This document shows, one piece after another, positions 46,175 to 57,917 of a stretch of DNA of 64,000 nt. The first letter of the stretch is position 1; each line of letters opens with the position of its first letter. Position numbers and translations under genes: made by a program. The DNA is from Herpomyces periplanetae (Eukaryota; Ascomycota; Laboulbeniomycetes; Herpomycetales; Herpomycetaceae). The notes under the pieces are model-generated. The model made no database searches, was not told the origin of the DNA, and saw nothing but the letters and a program-made list of their open reading frames with translations. The stretch is from assembly GCA_009733715.1 (NCBI GenBank), contig WMKJ01000015.1, positions 62,001 through 126,000 of the forward strand. The letters are read 5' to 3'.

Positions 46175-48585
46175 TTTATATTATATACTTGGCCTTACCT
46201 GTTTCCTAGCCCTTTGTGGGTGACGTTCCTCATAGTAGTAAGAGAGGGGGAGTGCTTGGCCAATTTATCGCTTGGCTATATTCAAATATGCCGTCTAACA
46301 TGCAGAGTAAAGTTGGCAGATGGTTTTTCATTGAGTGCAGCCGGGTAAAGGGTAAATTTCTCACATCATTTGTATTGTTAATGAACCTAGTGAGTGCGTG
46401 CATGCATGAGATTGTAGCGTATATTTACTTGGCAAGCAATTTGCGTCGTTGTGGGAGATTCCACTATTCTTCGGTGGCACACATACACTTTAACAAAATT
46501 CTTCAGCCTAAATTTTGGGCCAACTTGATTGTTATGATCTTTCATGCGGGCAATCGAGGGCAGTACTGTCTCCATGGTGAATTGTTTACTTGAATATTTG
46601 CCCTAGGAAGTTTATTTAAAGCTAGATTATTATCATCAAACTGACGTTTAAGCTGCGACAATGATGCCCAGTTGATTAATCAATACAGCTAGTTTCTTAT
46701 GATTTTTGGATTTTTTGGTAACCACTTGCAATGCAGATTACACGCAAATTAAAGGTGAACGTTGCATTGCTCTATATATCGTCACAATATTTTATAGCAT
46801 AAATTTATGATTAGCACTTTATTGGTTTGAATGTAATGGTAACCAGTAAGTTTAGATATCAAGGGGTTAACTGGATAAGATGGTGTAAGCATGATACACA
46901 TGTACATCGGCAACATACTCTGCCTGAGAAATATTTGAATAGCAGTAGCCGCGACAGTGGTAACAGTATAATTTGGTAAAATGACCTAGTTTACTTGCTA
47001 CGAGTATCAGATCAATGTAACAACCCTTACCCTAGCTAAACATGATTAACGGGAAGTTCATATGATACACGTAAACACGGTTAAACATGGTAAATTTTGT
47101 CGGTAAACTTTTATCGAAGAATCCATTAGGTCGGTCAAAATAGGTTGAGTAGTATATACATCATTCTACGAGGACATGAGACTATAAAATATGAACAATT
47201 AAGCGATAAATATCTTACAAGGAATGAAAAAATCAATGCACAAATGCAATGGTGACGGTCGACAAGACCCCTTAGGCAAAGGAATTTTGGTAGAACGCAC
47301 ATTTCGTGGAACTTCAACCATGTATTATTACTTAACGGTAATTATGGTTGCCGAATGGTAGAAAATGATTAGTAAAAGTATACATTGGTTAACCAAACGT
47401 AATATCATTCTTACGTGACAGATAAATTTTGCATAGGAAAACCTTGGTAAATTGAACAGGATAAAACGAAGTGTTCAGTTTCGAAATGGTAAAGGTAAAG
47501 AGGAAAGCCTAATTCGTTTAATTAATTACCACGAAGTATTGTGTGACAATACGAGATGTATGGTATTGACAATGATTAAACGGTACAACTTTCGGAGATA
47601 ATGTTTGGCGTAGAAGCATTTATCGAGTAAAGATTACATTTGACCAAGTTGACAGACATAAGCATAAGTTAAAAGCTGTCGTTATGATATATTAGAATTC
47701 CAAAGTAAGCAGATAAGTAGGAAAAATATGTGAATAGAGGAAGATACTAAACAGTAACGAGAATATGGCTAACTAGTTTCAGTGATAGTGAACCAAAGAA
47801 CGAACTGGTGTAGGTGATGAAAGTTGGCATTAAAGTATGCTAGATTAGGTTAAGTGATGCGAAAGTAAATTTTAACTGTGAAGAGCAAACATCATTTACG
47901 ACATTTAATTCAACGCTACATGATAGATTCAGTTGGAGTGTACGTCATATTTAATTTATGCCAGTATATGTGAGTGTAGCTCAAGGAACTGGGTTTAAAA
48001 GTCTTGAAGTTTCAAGGGATAGAGTAGTTAACAAGCTAGTATATTGAACTATTAACCAGTTGTTTCCCATGAGTAATTAGTGCAAATTCTGACGATGGGG
48101 AAGCCTAGTTTGATTGCCGCATGGTAGTGAGTATGCTAAGTATGTGTGCGTGCATGAATTATATGCATACATGGCATGAGTATTTGGGGTAAAGGAATGA
48201 AGTGAGTACGCATGCGTGCTAATACAAATATACTACAACGTAGCATAAAGTTTTACAGCAATTTATAGTTGAGTGTGTTTTTGGCGGACATGTCAACTAG
48301 AATTTGGTTGTCCACTGGCGTGTTAGCCTAACATTGTATATTTATTGGAAGATTAATATTCTTACCAAGGCCAATTTTGCCCATACGCCCGTAAAACACG
48401 AATTGCCGCACTAAGTTATTGGTGGAGGGGTAATGGACAAGTAGGAGCATAATTGTGTGTGCGCTTGTGTGGATGCTTGCGAGTGTATAGATGCATAAAC
48501 AGGTGTGTATTGGTGTACATCAGAGTCGACGTCAGTCTTGGTGTTAAAGTATACATATGGTGTGTTCATGATCAAGAGTTGGTGA

Positions 48586-48635
48586 ATGTGTGTGCGTGTG
48601 CGTGTGCATGTACGTGTACGTGTACGTGTACGTGT
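48586..48635. repeat. Alternating purine-pyrimidine repeat, GTGTGC/GTGTAC hexamers
   Basis: Fifty consecutive bases alternate purine and pyrimidine, built from GTGTGC units followed by GTGTAC units. Such tracts are microsatellites with potential to adopt left-handed Z-DNA. It lies about 3.6 kb upstream of SLP1. Confidence 0.85.
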
Positions 48636-51600
48636 CTGTTCGCCTTCTCTCACCCTTTTGCACATAGCGATTTACTTCATTTAGGCTCTCGTTGGTTAAC
48701 CTGGATTTTCATGCATTCATTTTCAAAGTTTGCATGTACAGTTCAATTACAATACACTTGTTACCCTTTCAAGAGCATAATGTTTAATAACGTCATTACT
48801 CTTGAGAAGTTTTTGGTGTAATAAAATTTGGGGTATCTTTGATCAATTTACATTTAAATCAATCTTCTGGGTTAAAAAATTAATTAACTATTTCATAGTA
48901 CAGCTCATAATCCACTAAACAAATCGTAATTCATGTTTAACTAACCGAGCCCTAGTAAACTGGTGTATTCGATATTTACCATATAACCTACAACTTGATC
49001 TTCAGTCCAATCGTAATATTCACAATGTAAGCTAAACATTATAGCATATCCCATACTATTCTACTTTGCTTCCGCACCTCCCAAAAATTATAGCATACCA
49101 TCCCCAAACCTGTATATCAAATATATAAATTATAGCTTAATTAAACATTTCAATGTATATTAAACTGTAAGTGTGAAACCATCATATTACGCTTCCCCCA
49201 TGAATTTTCTCTTCTATACTCAAGATTGCCTCACGATCTAATAATGCATACAGATTCGACCTTTAACAAATTATATCCATGTTTACTCTCCAACTCCCGC
49301 ACTTTTCCTGTATCTTTCCCATGTCATTGTTACTACCCTGAACTACGCTACTTGATTTTCCCCTCCAGCTTTTCTCGACTGAGTTCCCCCATCCAGCACA
49401 AGGACCCTTTTCCCCCGTTCTTTCCTACACTTACCTAATGCATACGAACTTTTTGCTAAGTTCATTCTTCTTCCAGTCCATCTTTCGCCCTTTTCCCCTT
49501 CTAAAATTTATCCACTATCGTGAAAGCTTCGTCGTACAACGTGCCTTTAGATCATGATTCTTGCACCTTTCTTTTACTCCTGCTCGCCATTTTTACCCTT
49601 TAACTTAAATTTTCAAGTGCAAATTTCTCCGGTTACCCAGCGGCGATTATCAAGTATTAGCGTTTTTTTCATTTTCCACGCGTAATAGGTGATTAACCAT
49701 TTCTCGGTTATTGTTCTTCAATAATTTCGCGCTACCGCGCATTTTATCATTATGGCCAGCGGGTAAATCATCTTTACTTACTCAGTTCATCCTCCCATAC
49801 TCACCCTACGGTTACATTTCTATTCATTTTTACAACTCGTCTGATTAAAACTTTAGTTGGAGTCCGTTTATCGGTGCTATCGTGGTTTTAGTTTTTTGTG
49901 GCGCTGTATACGTTTTTGCGCCCAAACAAGATCAATTGTGAGAAAAAATGATACTCCCCTTCTTCCCTTGTATTCAGTAATACAATCTTTTCCCTTTCCT
50001 GTTATTGATACACACTTAATCTAACCTCCTATCAAATTCAAAAGCTTGTGGCGATACTGTCTAATCTTCTCCGCTTGCTGTTGCTATCTAATGTGGGGTA
50101 AGAACATACCGTATACATATTTATTCTTTTTTATTGAACTTTACTTACTAAATGCCCGCTCAATTTGTCCATATTTTGATGTCTTCCTTTATTTTTCCTA
50201 TAGTCATTACACTTCTCGCTCAACTTAATCCATTAATTTCACCGATTCGATCAACCTCCCATTCGGATTTATAACTTTACTCTTCCCTTATACCATAATC
50301 ACATACCAAGTATGTTCCGACTAATTACCCTTTCTCTTGAAAATGGGTTTTCTCTGCCCTACTTAAACTGAATGAAATATTCCTCGTATAATCTGAACTC
50401 GCATTTTTCCTGTCCCAAATCTTTAATTTCTTGACACACGTTGTCTCCTTAATCTAACCCATCTATCGATTTCCTAATATGTTTAACCCAACTAACTCAA
50501 ACTTACTGATTTCAAACTACAATTAACCACGCAAATTTTCTCAAACTTTTTTCTCCGTTGAGTCTCGCTTCCACATTGCACTTAACCAATAGCACTGTGA
50601 AACTTTTAAAATTCAATCATATCACCAGCACAAATCATGGGAGTGTAATTGAGCTTTTGAAAATAAACATACTATGAACTTACGTTCTCAATCTACAGTA
50701 TCAGCCCATTATCATCGTAACAATACTCTGCCCCTTCATTAGTATCCTAAGCCAAGTCCTTCCTCTATCCTACCTCAATCCCAGTTCAACCGCACGAAAT
50801 TCCATTTTCCCTTCACAAGTTCTTGCGACGTAGCCCCAATGCTCCTCAACTACTAAGTTTAGTTCTTCAGCGTGAGAATATATATGACCCCATGATAAGA
50901 TTTGATCAAATATCGTTGATTTTGCTGCAAGATTTGATGATTGGGATATTTTCTTTTGGACGGTTGCGTTCGTTCTTGGATAAATTGATTAAGTATGCAT
51001 GTAGATTAGCAAGTTTTTGTATAATTGTATTATCAAATCATCATTGTGATGCACTCATCTCCAGATGAATTCACGTATCAGGAAACACGTAAGCTTGTAA
51101 CCAGATAATCGGTAATATCATGAGATCTATGACATAGCTACAATCACAAAACAAAAATAATGCCATTCGTCTATTTAATCTTCACCAATTATAATGAGTA
51201 ACTTTCAAAATGTCGCATATTGGCAGACGAATAGAAGGGAGCCAGTATAGGATTCGTGCACACACACGCCACCCACAATCAACCCGAGTTGGAATCTACA
51301 TAACGTGGTCAATAAATACAACTAGACAAATTTGTTAAGCACCTAAATCCTGATTTTATCTTAATTTATTCCATTAGAATTTCCTACTTAATCCCATGTT
51401 ACGGAGGTAAAGCTCAGAAAAGTAAAAGGCCAAGCATAAACAAATCCACTATTTCAACCCTCCTAAATTTATGGAAATTTTATGTTGATTCAAATCAAGC
51501 AAGTAGATATACACTATTATAAGGATCAAATTTACCAAGGTGAGTAGTTGATATCTACAACCCACTAAACTTTAACATGGTCGTAAAAGATGAACCATAT

Positions 51601-52191
51601 GGCATGAAGTCTTAATTCACACTACATTACTCAGGACTTGTATACATGAACAGGAGAAGGTGATACCAATACAAAACTTTAAAAATTCAATTTATTAGAC
51701 AAAACTAAGATTTTAACTAGAAAGAATAGCCATATCACACGACACTTTACCACAATACACCTCGACTTAAACTAAATATGAAAGGTATGCATGCTTCAAC
51801 ATACCTATACATTTCTACCTCCCCTAACAGCCACAGCCACCCATAACCAATGGGTTAGTCATCCGAGATTATTTCGGACTACTTGGGCCCTGAATGTTGA
51901 AATTTTTGGGAGAAGCTCGCTTCGTCAACTTTTCGATTATATTTCCATGATAGTTTCTACACAATAATCACATAAAACTTCGACGATTTTAATACCTTGT
52001 TTCCATATTGAATTACCTTATTCTTTTCCCCTCTGGATTATACTTCTTGAATTCTTTTCTATACTTTCATCTATCCCAATCTGACTTCACAAAAACTGAC
52101 AATAGTATTTCTTCTCATGTTCCCTTACATCACGTCTATTTCTTATGTTGAACAGCATTTCTTCCTTGACTTCTACGGTTAACGTTAGGAT

Positions 52192-55100
52192 ATGCGTCAA
52201 ATCACTTATCCTTTCGCAGACTACTCGTTTTTTAAAACGTTTAGCAACGCTTTCCCTTTATCAATCAATTTATCCTATTCCTCTTCACATTCTTCCCATC
52301 CAATTATTTCCATATTCCATTTTCTATATTCATCATTACTCAGTATCTCGCAGCTCAAACTCTTTTCCAGGCAATATTACCTTACGCTTTGCATTAGTGA
52401 ACTTCACAGGTTCTACATTCGACATCTTAACTTGATTATTTACTTACTCTCTTTTGTTAAGCTTGAATTCCTCTGCTTGATATCCCATGCTTCGCGTTTA
52501 CTGTCTCCTATTCCGGCGCTTCATCGAAAAATTCATCGCCTTAATCATTCCTTTTTGCCTCGAAATCATGTTTTAAGCCGTTCTGTTTACAAATTGTCAA
52601 AGCCAGATGGTTCCGCCTGCCTTACCGTGAAATCCATTAGTAGTAATTTGTTGCTGGGTTGCCTGCTATTCTTTAGTGTATTCGTTATACATACCTCGGC
52701 TATTTCAATCAGTCTCGATTCCCCATTGAGGTACTTAATTTCCCCCTTAGCATTTCTTTCTCTAGCTTCATCCTATGCGTCATGTAATCCACGCACCCTA
52801 CCGTTTTTCATATCTCGAGAAACCTGCCCCGCCAAGTCATCTCTTCCATCCGCATCCAATACTCCCCATTCTTCTAATATTCTCTATATCCCATTAAAGC
52901 ATACAGATGCGAAAATCCCAAAACATCATATTCTCACGCCTCCCCTCTCTTTAGCTCAGCCTCAATCTCCCAGTGAGGATATGAATCATTTGGATCAGCT
53001 AGCCTATAGTGAACGTTTGGTTGAATCTATCTCTAATACGTGGCTCCTCAAACCAGAGTTAAAAGGTTCCCCGTCCTCTTCTCATTCTACTGGTTCATCT
53101 ATCGACAACAGTATAGATGAGGAATTTGTACTCGATAATACAAAATTCATGTCTTTCGAAGAGTGGAAACGCCATAAACTTTCTCAGATGTCACAGTCAA
53201 ACCTTGGGACCTCCCGTAATTCAAATAATGGCAACGCCAAAGATCGACTTGCCTCATCCGGTTCTCCCCCAAATAGAAGTGATTCCTTGCATCGTTCAAT
53301 GGCCAATTCACTAACGGGAAATTATTCCAACGTAATAACTAGCGGCAATGATTCTACGATCGGACGAGCTAATAGGAATGCACTTAACAGTCCCTCCGGT
53401 ACGGACACACTTAATCAGACGAACGTTATCGGAGTAAATTCGACAGCTCAGAAGAATAATTCTGCTCCACAAGAATTGGTAAGCTCTGAATCGAATAAAG
53501 TTGAGGAAGGCGACGCAAAAGCTCGTGAAATGGTTCAAGTATTGCCATCACGTAAAAACGAAGCTGGAACTACGTGTAAAGAGAGGTTTAATTATGCATC
53601 GTCGGATTGCGCTGCTACGGTATTAAAAGCCAACAGTGAGTGTAAGAGTAAATCAGCCGTTTTAGTCGAAAATAAAGATACTTACATGATGAATAAATGT
53701 TCTGCGCCGAATAAATTCATTATAATCGAGCTATGTGAGGATATTCTGGTGGATACCGTTGTATTGGCCAACTTTGAATTTTTTAGCTCCAACTTCAAAA
53801 AGTTTCGTGTGTCAGTATCAGATCGGTATCCCGTGCTGGATCTTCAATGGCAAGAGCTGGGGGTTTTTGAGGCACAAAATGCTCGAGAAATTCAAGCATT
53901 TGCCGTAATTCAACCATTGATATGGGCAAGATACTTGCGGATCGAGTTTTTAACACACTACGGTAATGAATATTACTGTCCTATTAGCTTAGTTCGCGTG
54001 CACGGTACCACAATGATGGAGGAAGTCAAACACCAAAACGATTTATCCCAACCCGAGGACGATGTGGATGTAGAAAAGATGCCTGTAGATGAACCAGTAT
54101 CTGAACAGATACAAGAATCGACTAATTCAGTCGAATCTGCTTTCGAGTCTACAACGCAATGTATTAACACTTCTAGTTCGGAAATGGCGAAAGATGGCAA
54201 TTGTGATTTTTCATCTAGTGTGACGAAAATGAATGATAATTTAATGGAAATGATGAGTGCAAGTACAACTAAGAATGAGCAAATAAGTGCGACAACCTTG
54301 TCTGATAGTACGGAGAGTTCGGTTTCACGAGACGTAGAAACGTCTAATGAGGCAGTAACACCCTTATCATCGGATGCACAACACAGAGAATACATGCATA
54401 CAATAGCGTCGCCACGGTCACGGTCAGTCTTGCAGCATATGACGCATCCTGCGCCAACGATAAAGTCATTAGGCGTCGGAGAAGGGGATTATGATGTACA
54501 GGCCGTGGTTAACAGTACACTATCCCACTTGTCTATGAATGCGTCAATATTTACACTAGAAAATTTTGAACAGGTTTCCATATCATCACCCATAGTTATT
54601 CAATCAGAAAGGAGCGTACCGAGAAGTTTATTTGGATTATCAGCGTCGGCTGAACCAATTCTTTCGAAGATATTCGTTAATAATGTAACTTATGTGACGG
54701 TTCATGAGATGGAAAGTGGGAATGGTTGGGAGAAGCAACAGGAGGGATACAGATCTGGGAAATTTATGAGCAAGGAAGCTGTTTTGACGGATGGGTCGAA
54801 GGATAAAAAAGCACGAGAACGGACAGCGAAAGATTTTGCTAATACTACAATGCGAACGGAAAAGGTGCGCGTAAAGTTAAAGGGAAATAAATCATCAGGA
54901 TGTTCGTCAGGAGGGCGGGGCAAAGGTCGGCACGAACGGGCGACATCGACAATAACTGCAACTTCATCGTATGCATATTCTGTGGATATTGGCAAAGAGA
55001 CGGGAAGTGATAGTCTAATTTCACGATTGCCTAACTCGACTAGCACAAGTATGAGTAACGGAGGAATACCGACATCGCCTACGGTAGGACCAATGGTTGC

Positions 55101-55650
55101 AACGCAAGAATCATTTTTCAAAACATTACACAAGCGATTACAAGCTCTAGAGAGTAATTCAAGTTTATCACTTGAATATATGGAGCAACAATGGCAAATG
55201 ATGCGAGAAGCTTTGGGACAGATACGGCAACGACAGGTAGCAGGTAGTAAATCGATAACGCAGCGATTAATTGAAGCAATGAACGAAACGCTGATAAAGG
55301 ATTTTGATTTACGGAAACGGGTATTTGAACGATTAGCCGATGTGGCAGCTACGGAAGTTCAACAAAAGTTAGAAAATGAAATGAAAATTTTGGAGAAACG
55401 GGTGGAAGGCGCATTATTAGAGCGGGATGCAAAATTTCAGGAGCTTCGAAAAGAGTTGACGTTTATTCGTGGGCTGATTATGGGACAATTTTGCTTGATC
55501 GGAACGGTATTAGCGTACTGGTGGTTTGAAGGGGGAGATAATCAGAAAAAACAAAAGAAGGATTCTCGATCACGGGACAGACGAAAACGCCGGACGAATC
55601 GAAAACGGAAAACAAGATCGCCGGAAGAAGTTCTATTTGGTCAGGAATGA
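52192..55650 (+). CDS. SLP1: SUN-domain ER membrane protein of the SLP1/SUCO type
   Basis: The frame is open for 1152 codons from an ATG at 52192 to the stop at 55648-55650. Recognisable parts in order: a hydrophobic segment (about 180-196) followed by SCNPRTLPFFISRETCP, resembling the cysteine pair just after the signal peptide in fungal Slp1 proteins; FMSFEEWKRHKL (about 319-330), a family signature; the SUN domain at about 464-606 with FNYASSDCAATVLKAN, FIIIELCEDILVDTVVLANFEFFSS, ARYLRIEFLTHYGNEYYCPIS and VRVHG; a coiled coil at about 1020-1090; and a C-terminal transmembrane segment at about 1093-1112 with a basic tail. Known role: Slp1 with Emp65 protects folding soluble proteins in the ER. 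The start is uncertain: residues 1-160 come from pyrimidine-rich DNA and look unlike a signal peptide, and the next in-frame Met is at 52981. Confidence 0.85.
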   Translation: MRQITYPFADYSFFKTFSNAFPLSINLSYSSSHSSHPIISIFHFLYSSLLSISQLKLFSRQYYLTLCISELHRFYIRHLNLIIYLLSFVKLEFLCLISHASRLLSPIPALHRKIHRLNHSFLPRNHVLSRSVYKLSKPDGSACLTVKSISSNLLLGCLLFFSVFVIHTSAISISLDSPLRYLISPLAFLSLASSYASCNPRTLPFFISRETCPAKSSLPSASNTPHSSNILYIPLKHTDAKIPKHHILTPPLSLAQPQSPSEDMNHLDQLAYSERLVESISNTWLLKPELKGSPSSSHSTGSSIDNSIDEEFVLDNTKFMSFEEWKRHKLSQMSQSNLGTSRNSNNGNAKDRLASSGSPPNRSDSLHRSMANSLTGNYSNVITSGNDSTIGRANRNALNSPSGTDTLNQTNVIGVNSTAQKNNSAPQELVSSESNKVEEGDAKAREMVQVLPSRKNEAGTTCKERFNYASSDCAATVLKANSECKSKSAVLVENKDTYMMNKCSAPNKFIIIELCEDILVDTVVLANFEFFSSNFKKFRVSVSDRYPVLDLQWQELGVFEAQNAREIQAFAVIQPLIWARYLRIEFLTHYGNEYYCPISLVRVHGTTMMEEVKHQNDLSQPEDDVDVEKMPVDEPVSEQIQESTNSVESAFESTTQCINTSSSEMAKDGNCDFSSSVTKMNDNLMEMMSASTTKNEQISATTLSDSTESSVSRDVETSNEAVTPLSSDAQHREYMHTIASPRSRSVLQHMTHPAPTIKSLGVGEGDYDVQAVVNSTLSHLSMNASIFTLENFEQVSISSPIVIQSERSVPRSLFGLSASAEPILSKIFVNNVTYVTVHEMESGNGWEKQQEGYRSGKFMSKEAVLTDGSKDKKARERTAKDFANTTMRTEKVRVKLKGNKSSGCSSGGRGKGRHERATSTITATSSYAYSVDIGKETGSDSLISRLPNSTSTSMSNGGIPTSPTVGPMVATQESFFKTLHKRLQALESNSSLSLEYMEQQWQMMREALGQIRQRQVAGSKSITQRLIEAMNETLIKDFDLRKRVFERLADVAATEVQQKLENEMKILEKRVEGALLERDAKFQELRKELTFIRGLIMGQFCLIGTVLAYWWFEGGDNQKKQKKDSRSRDRRKRRTNRKRKTRSPEEVLFGQE

Positions 55651-56705
55651 GAGTATTATTACTATTTTGCAGACGCGGGGGGGAATACAAATTGGTAGTT
55701 GATAATTTGCTATACAGGGGAAGTAAAAATGGGCGTATTATCAGGATACATGTATCTCGGTTTAGGAGACGTGAACTTTGATAGTAAGAGAAGAAAAGAA
55801 TACGAGAGTTATGAGTGTGTTGCAGGGATGTTAATTGGTAGGTTGAAAGTACAGGGAATAATGGATTAATACACTTAAAGCAAGGGGGGAAAGTATGTGG
55901 GAATATTGCATTAAAAGGGAAAAAGCGTAGCTTGGGTACTTGGATTCTTGCTTGATGTCACAATTTTTGACAGAGTAGAAGTGGTGATGGGTGATGCAGG
56001 GCTGAGGAGCGCAAGTTGTAGAGGTGGAGGGATTTTCAGTTAGAACGTAATGAAGAGAGATGGGCAACTTTGGAAATAATGGTAGCTAGAAACTTTTCTA
56101 TTCGGAAAGGAATAACAAATCAAAGGTTTAGCAAAATAAACAAAGCCCTCACCACGATGTATTTTGCTAGTGTATGAATACACAAAGACACGTGCACCCT
56201 CATACACGTATATCGGAGAGCTGGATTGGTTTGCGATAACAAGTTTGAAACTGGAGGACAATTATCATGATAAGGCAGGTATACATTGTATACAAAATAA
56301 CCCTGAGCCAAACGCGCTAATGAAATGTATTGAAATGGTGATAGAATAGCGCGGAGCTCTTGGATACAGATTATCGGTTCGGATTAAAAGCTCAATGACG
56401 TCATGGCTATACAGAAAAGCCGTAAGGCTAAAATATGGAGACCAAATGTTGAGAAAAGTTGCCTTGATGAGATGTTTTATCTGATCCTTTTCCTCCTGTT
56501 CCCCCTCGTCTCGTCTGACCAACCAAGTACTACAATTTCGGATCGTCCTATTCCCAGCACTACGACTCTCGAATGGCCAACTCTAACATAACAGGAGATC
56601 CGTCTCGTCAACTCTATTACCCGATTAGGCTTTTTTTCTCTCCCTCCCAACTACACCTCTTCACTCGCTACGCTTATCCTCCCAAATATCCCGAATAGAT
56701 AAGAA

Positions 56706-56713
56706 CACGTGAC
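56706..56713 (+). promoter_or_regulatory. E-box CACGTGAC upstream of GSK3
   Basis: CACGTGAC about 1.2 kb before the GSK3 start codon, at the end of a pyrimidine-rich stretch. Another CACGTG occurs at 56189-56194. A bHLH role is inferred. Confidence 0.3.
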
Positions 56714-57066
56714 TACATTTGCTCAAAAGGGAGGAAACCGATGACATAATTCCTTTGTATTACGTAATAGGTGGTCAATCGGCTGACATAATCCGGTATA
56801 AAAAGTAGATTTTGGGCCCCTTTCTGGCGAGTGGAAGTTGGAATCATTATCTCACGTTTCTCTCGTACGGGTAGTGGAAATTTTCCGTGGATTAAGCTTG
56901 TTTTTTATATCATCAACTTATTGCTAGTGAGATTTTTGTGCTTTGTGTACGCATGTTTACATATATTTACGATCTCTTTGTCGATTAAGCGCATTTATCG
57001 TGAAGCGTATACTCGCACCTGGATTCACTGGTAATATAGTGAACGGGCAAAGGTCCTATTTAGCTG

Positions 57067-57092
57067 GCTGGTTAACTATTTATTTAACCAGC
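57067..57092. repeat. Inverted repeat, 9-bp arms, upstream of GSK3
   Basis: GCTGGTTAA (57067-57075) and TTAACCAGC (57084-57092) are perfect reverse complements around an 8-nt loop. An overlapping 7-bp pair TAGCTGG/CCAGCTA (57061-57067 and 57088-57094) offers an alternative fold. It could be an RNA hairpin in the leader or a dimer-binding site. Confidence 0.65.
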
Positions 57093-57152
57093 TAGCAATA
57101 CATACTTATACTTGTATCGGTGGGTTGTCAGTGAGCTCTATCTCACATACCG

Positions 57153-57176
57153 ACACATACGTGCGCGCGCGCACAC
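57153..57176. repeat. 24-nt alternating purine-pyrimidine run with CG core
   Basis: Twenty-four bases alternate strictly, with a central run of GC dinucleotides, the sequence type most prone to form Z-DNA. It lies about 740 nt before the GSK3 start. Confidence 0.8.
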
Positions 57177-57755
57177 CCACGTACATACGCATAACACACT
57201 TCCAAGCGAAAACGCACGCACGCACGCTTTTACTTACATCTACCTTTTTACATTTATACATATTTTTCATTCACTCGGATTTTACAACTTGTAGTATATA
57301 GGTGATTGAGCTTACAGGTAGCGGGGAAGAGAGATTAATCTGTACTCGGACTTGAGCGCTTATTCAACAGGATTTCCCTTGGATTGAAGTATCAAGTGTG
57401 CCTTATTAAGTTAGAAGCAACTACGCGCTCCTAGTCGTCAAGGCGTGCGTACTTACTCCAGAAAAAGTGTTGTCCACTAAAACAAGTCATTCATCGGGTT
57501 ATCAATTCTTCACTCAGTTTTTGCTATACCTTAACGTTATCTCTCTACGTCCGTACCCGGGACGTAGGGGTATTTTCCCCATTTCGAAGGGTGAACACTA
57601 GGTGAACGTATAAGGTTACCGAATTGATGAACTTTCTTTACGATACATTTGTTGTTCAATCCGCTGGTCGGCCAACGTATACGTTTAGGTTGGCTGCTAA
57701 GTTTAGGTAGTTCGAAGGAGCCTTACTTGTTCGTCAAGTCGGGCTGTGGCCGTCC

Positions 57756-57757
57756 AC

Positions 57758-57813
<56 letters not shown>

Positions 57814-57838
57814 GCATACACATACACATACACATACA
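57756..57838. repeat. CA/TACA microsatellite, 83 nt of strict purine-pyrimidine alternation
   Basis: CA repeats flanked by TACA/CATACA units alternate without a break for 83 bases. The tract ends about 80 nt before the GSK3 start codon, so it is almost certainly in the leader or core promoter. Confidence 0.95.
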
Positions 57839-57917
57839 GACATACAGACGCAGACACACACAAACGTACTCACTCACCCTTACATACGCTAGTATATCAT
57901 CAATTTTGCGCACCGTC

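Larger units (their letters stand above)
44949..52191. other. Gene-free interval between the HAL4-type kinase and SLP1
   Basis: About 7.2 kb. Bases 44949-45950 are purine-rich on plus, so pyrimidine-rich on minus, as expected for a leader of the kinase. Bases 46100-46175 form a low-complexity ATGC-type repeat. Bases 48586-48635 are an alternating purine-pyrimidine tract. Bases 49200-50300 are pyrimidine-rich on plus and may belong to an upstream leader or promoter of SLP1. Bases 51000-52000 are AT-rich. A 125-codon frame at 46216-46593 shows no recognisable domain and does not begin with ATG. Confidence 0.45.
55651..57917. other. Spacer and leader before GSK3
   Basis: Purine-rich after the SLP1 stop, then pyrimidine-rich at about 56470-56700. 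CACGTGAC lies at 56706-56713. An inverted repeat is at 57067-57092, a CG-rich alternating run at 57153-57176 and a long CA-type alternating tract at 57756-57838. No coding region found; short frames here are explained by the repeats. Confidence 0.5.

Noticed and set aside
46216-46593. 125-codon frame in the interval upstream of the HAL4-type kinase
   Set aside because: It does not start at ATG, shows no domain, and has no supporting splice or composition signal.
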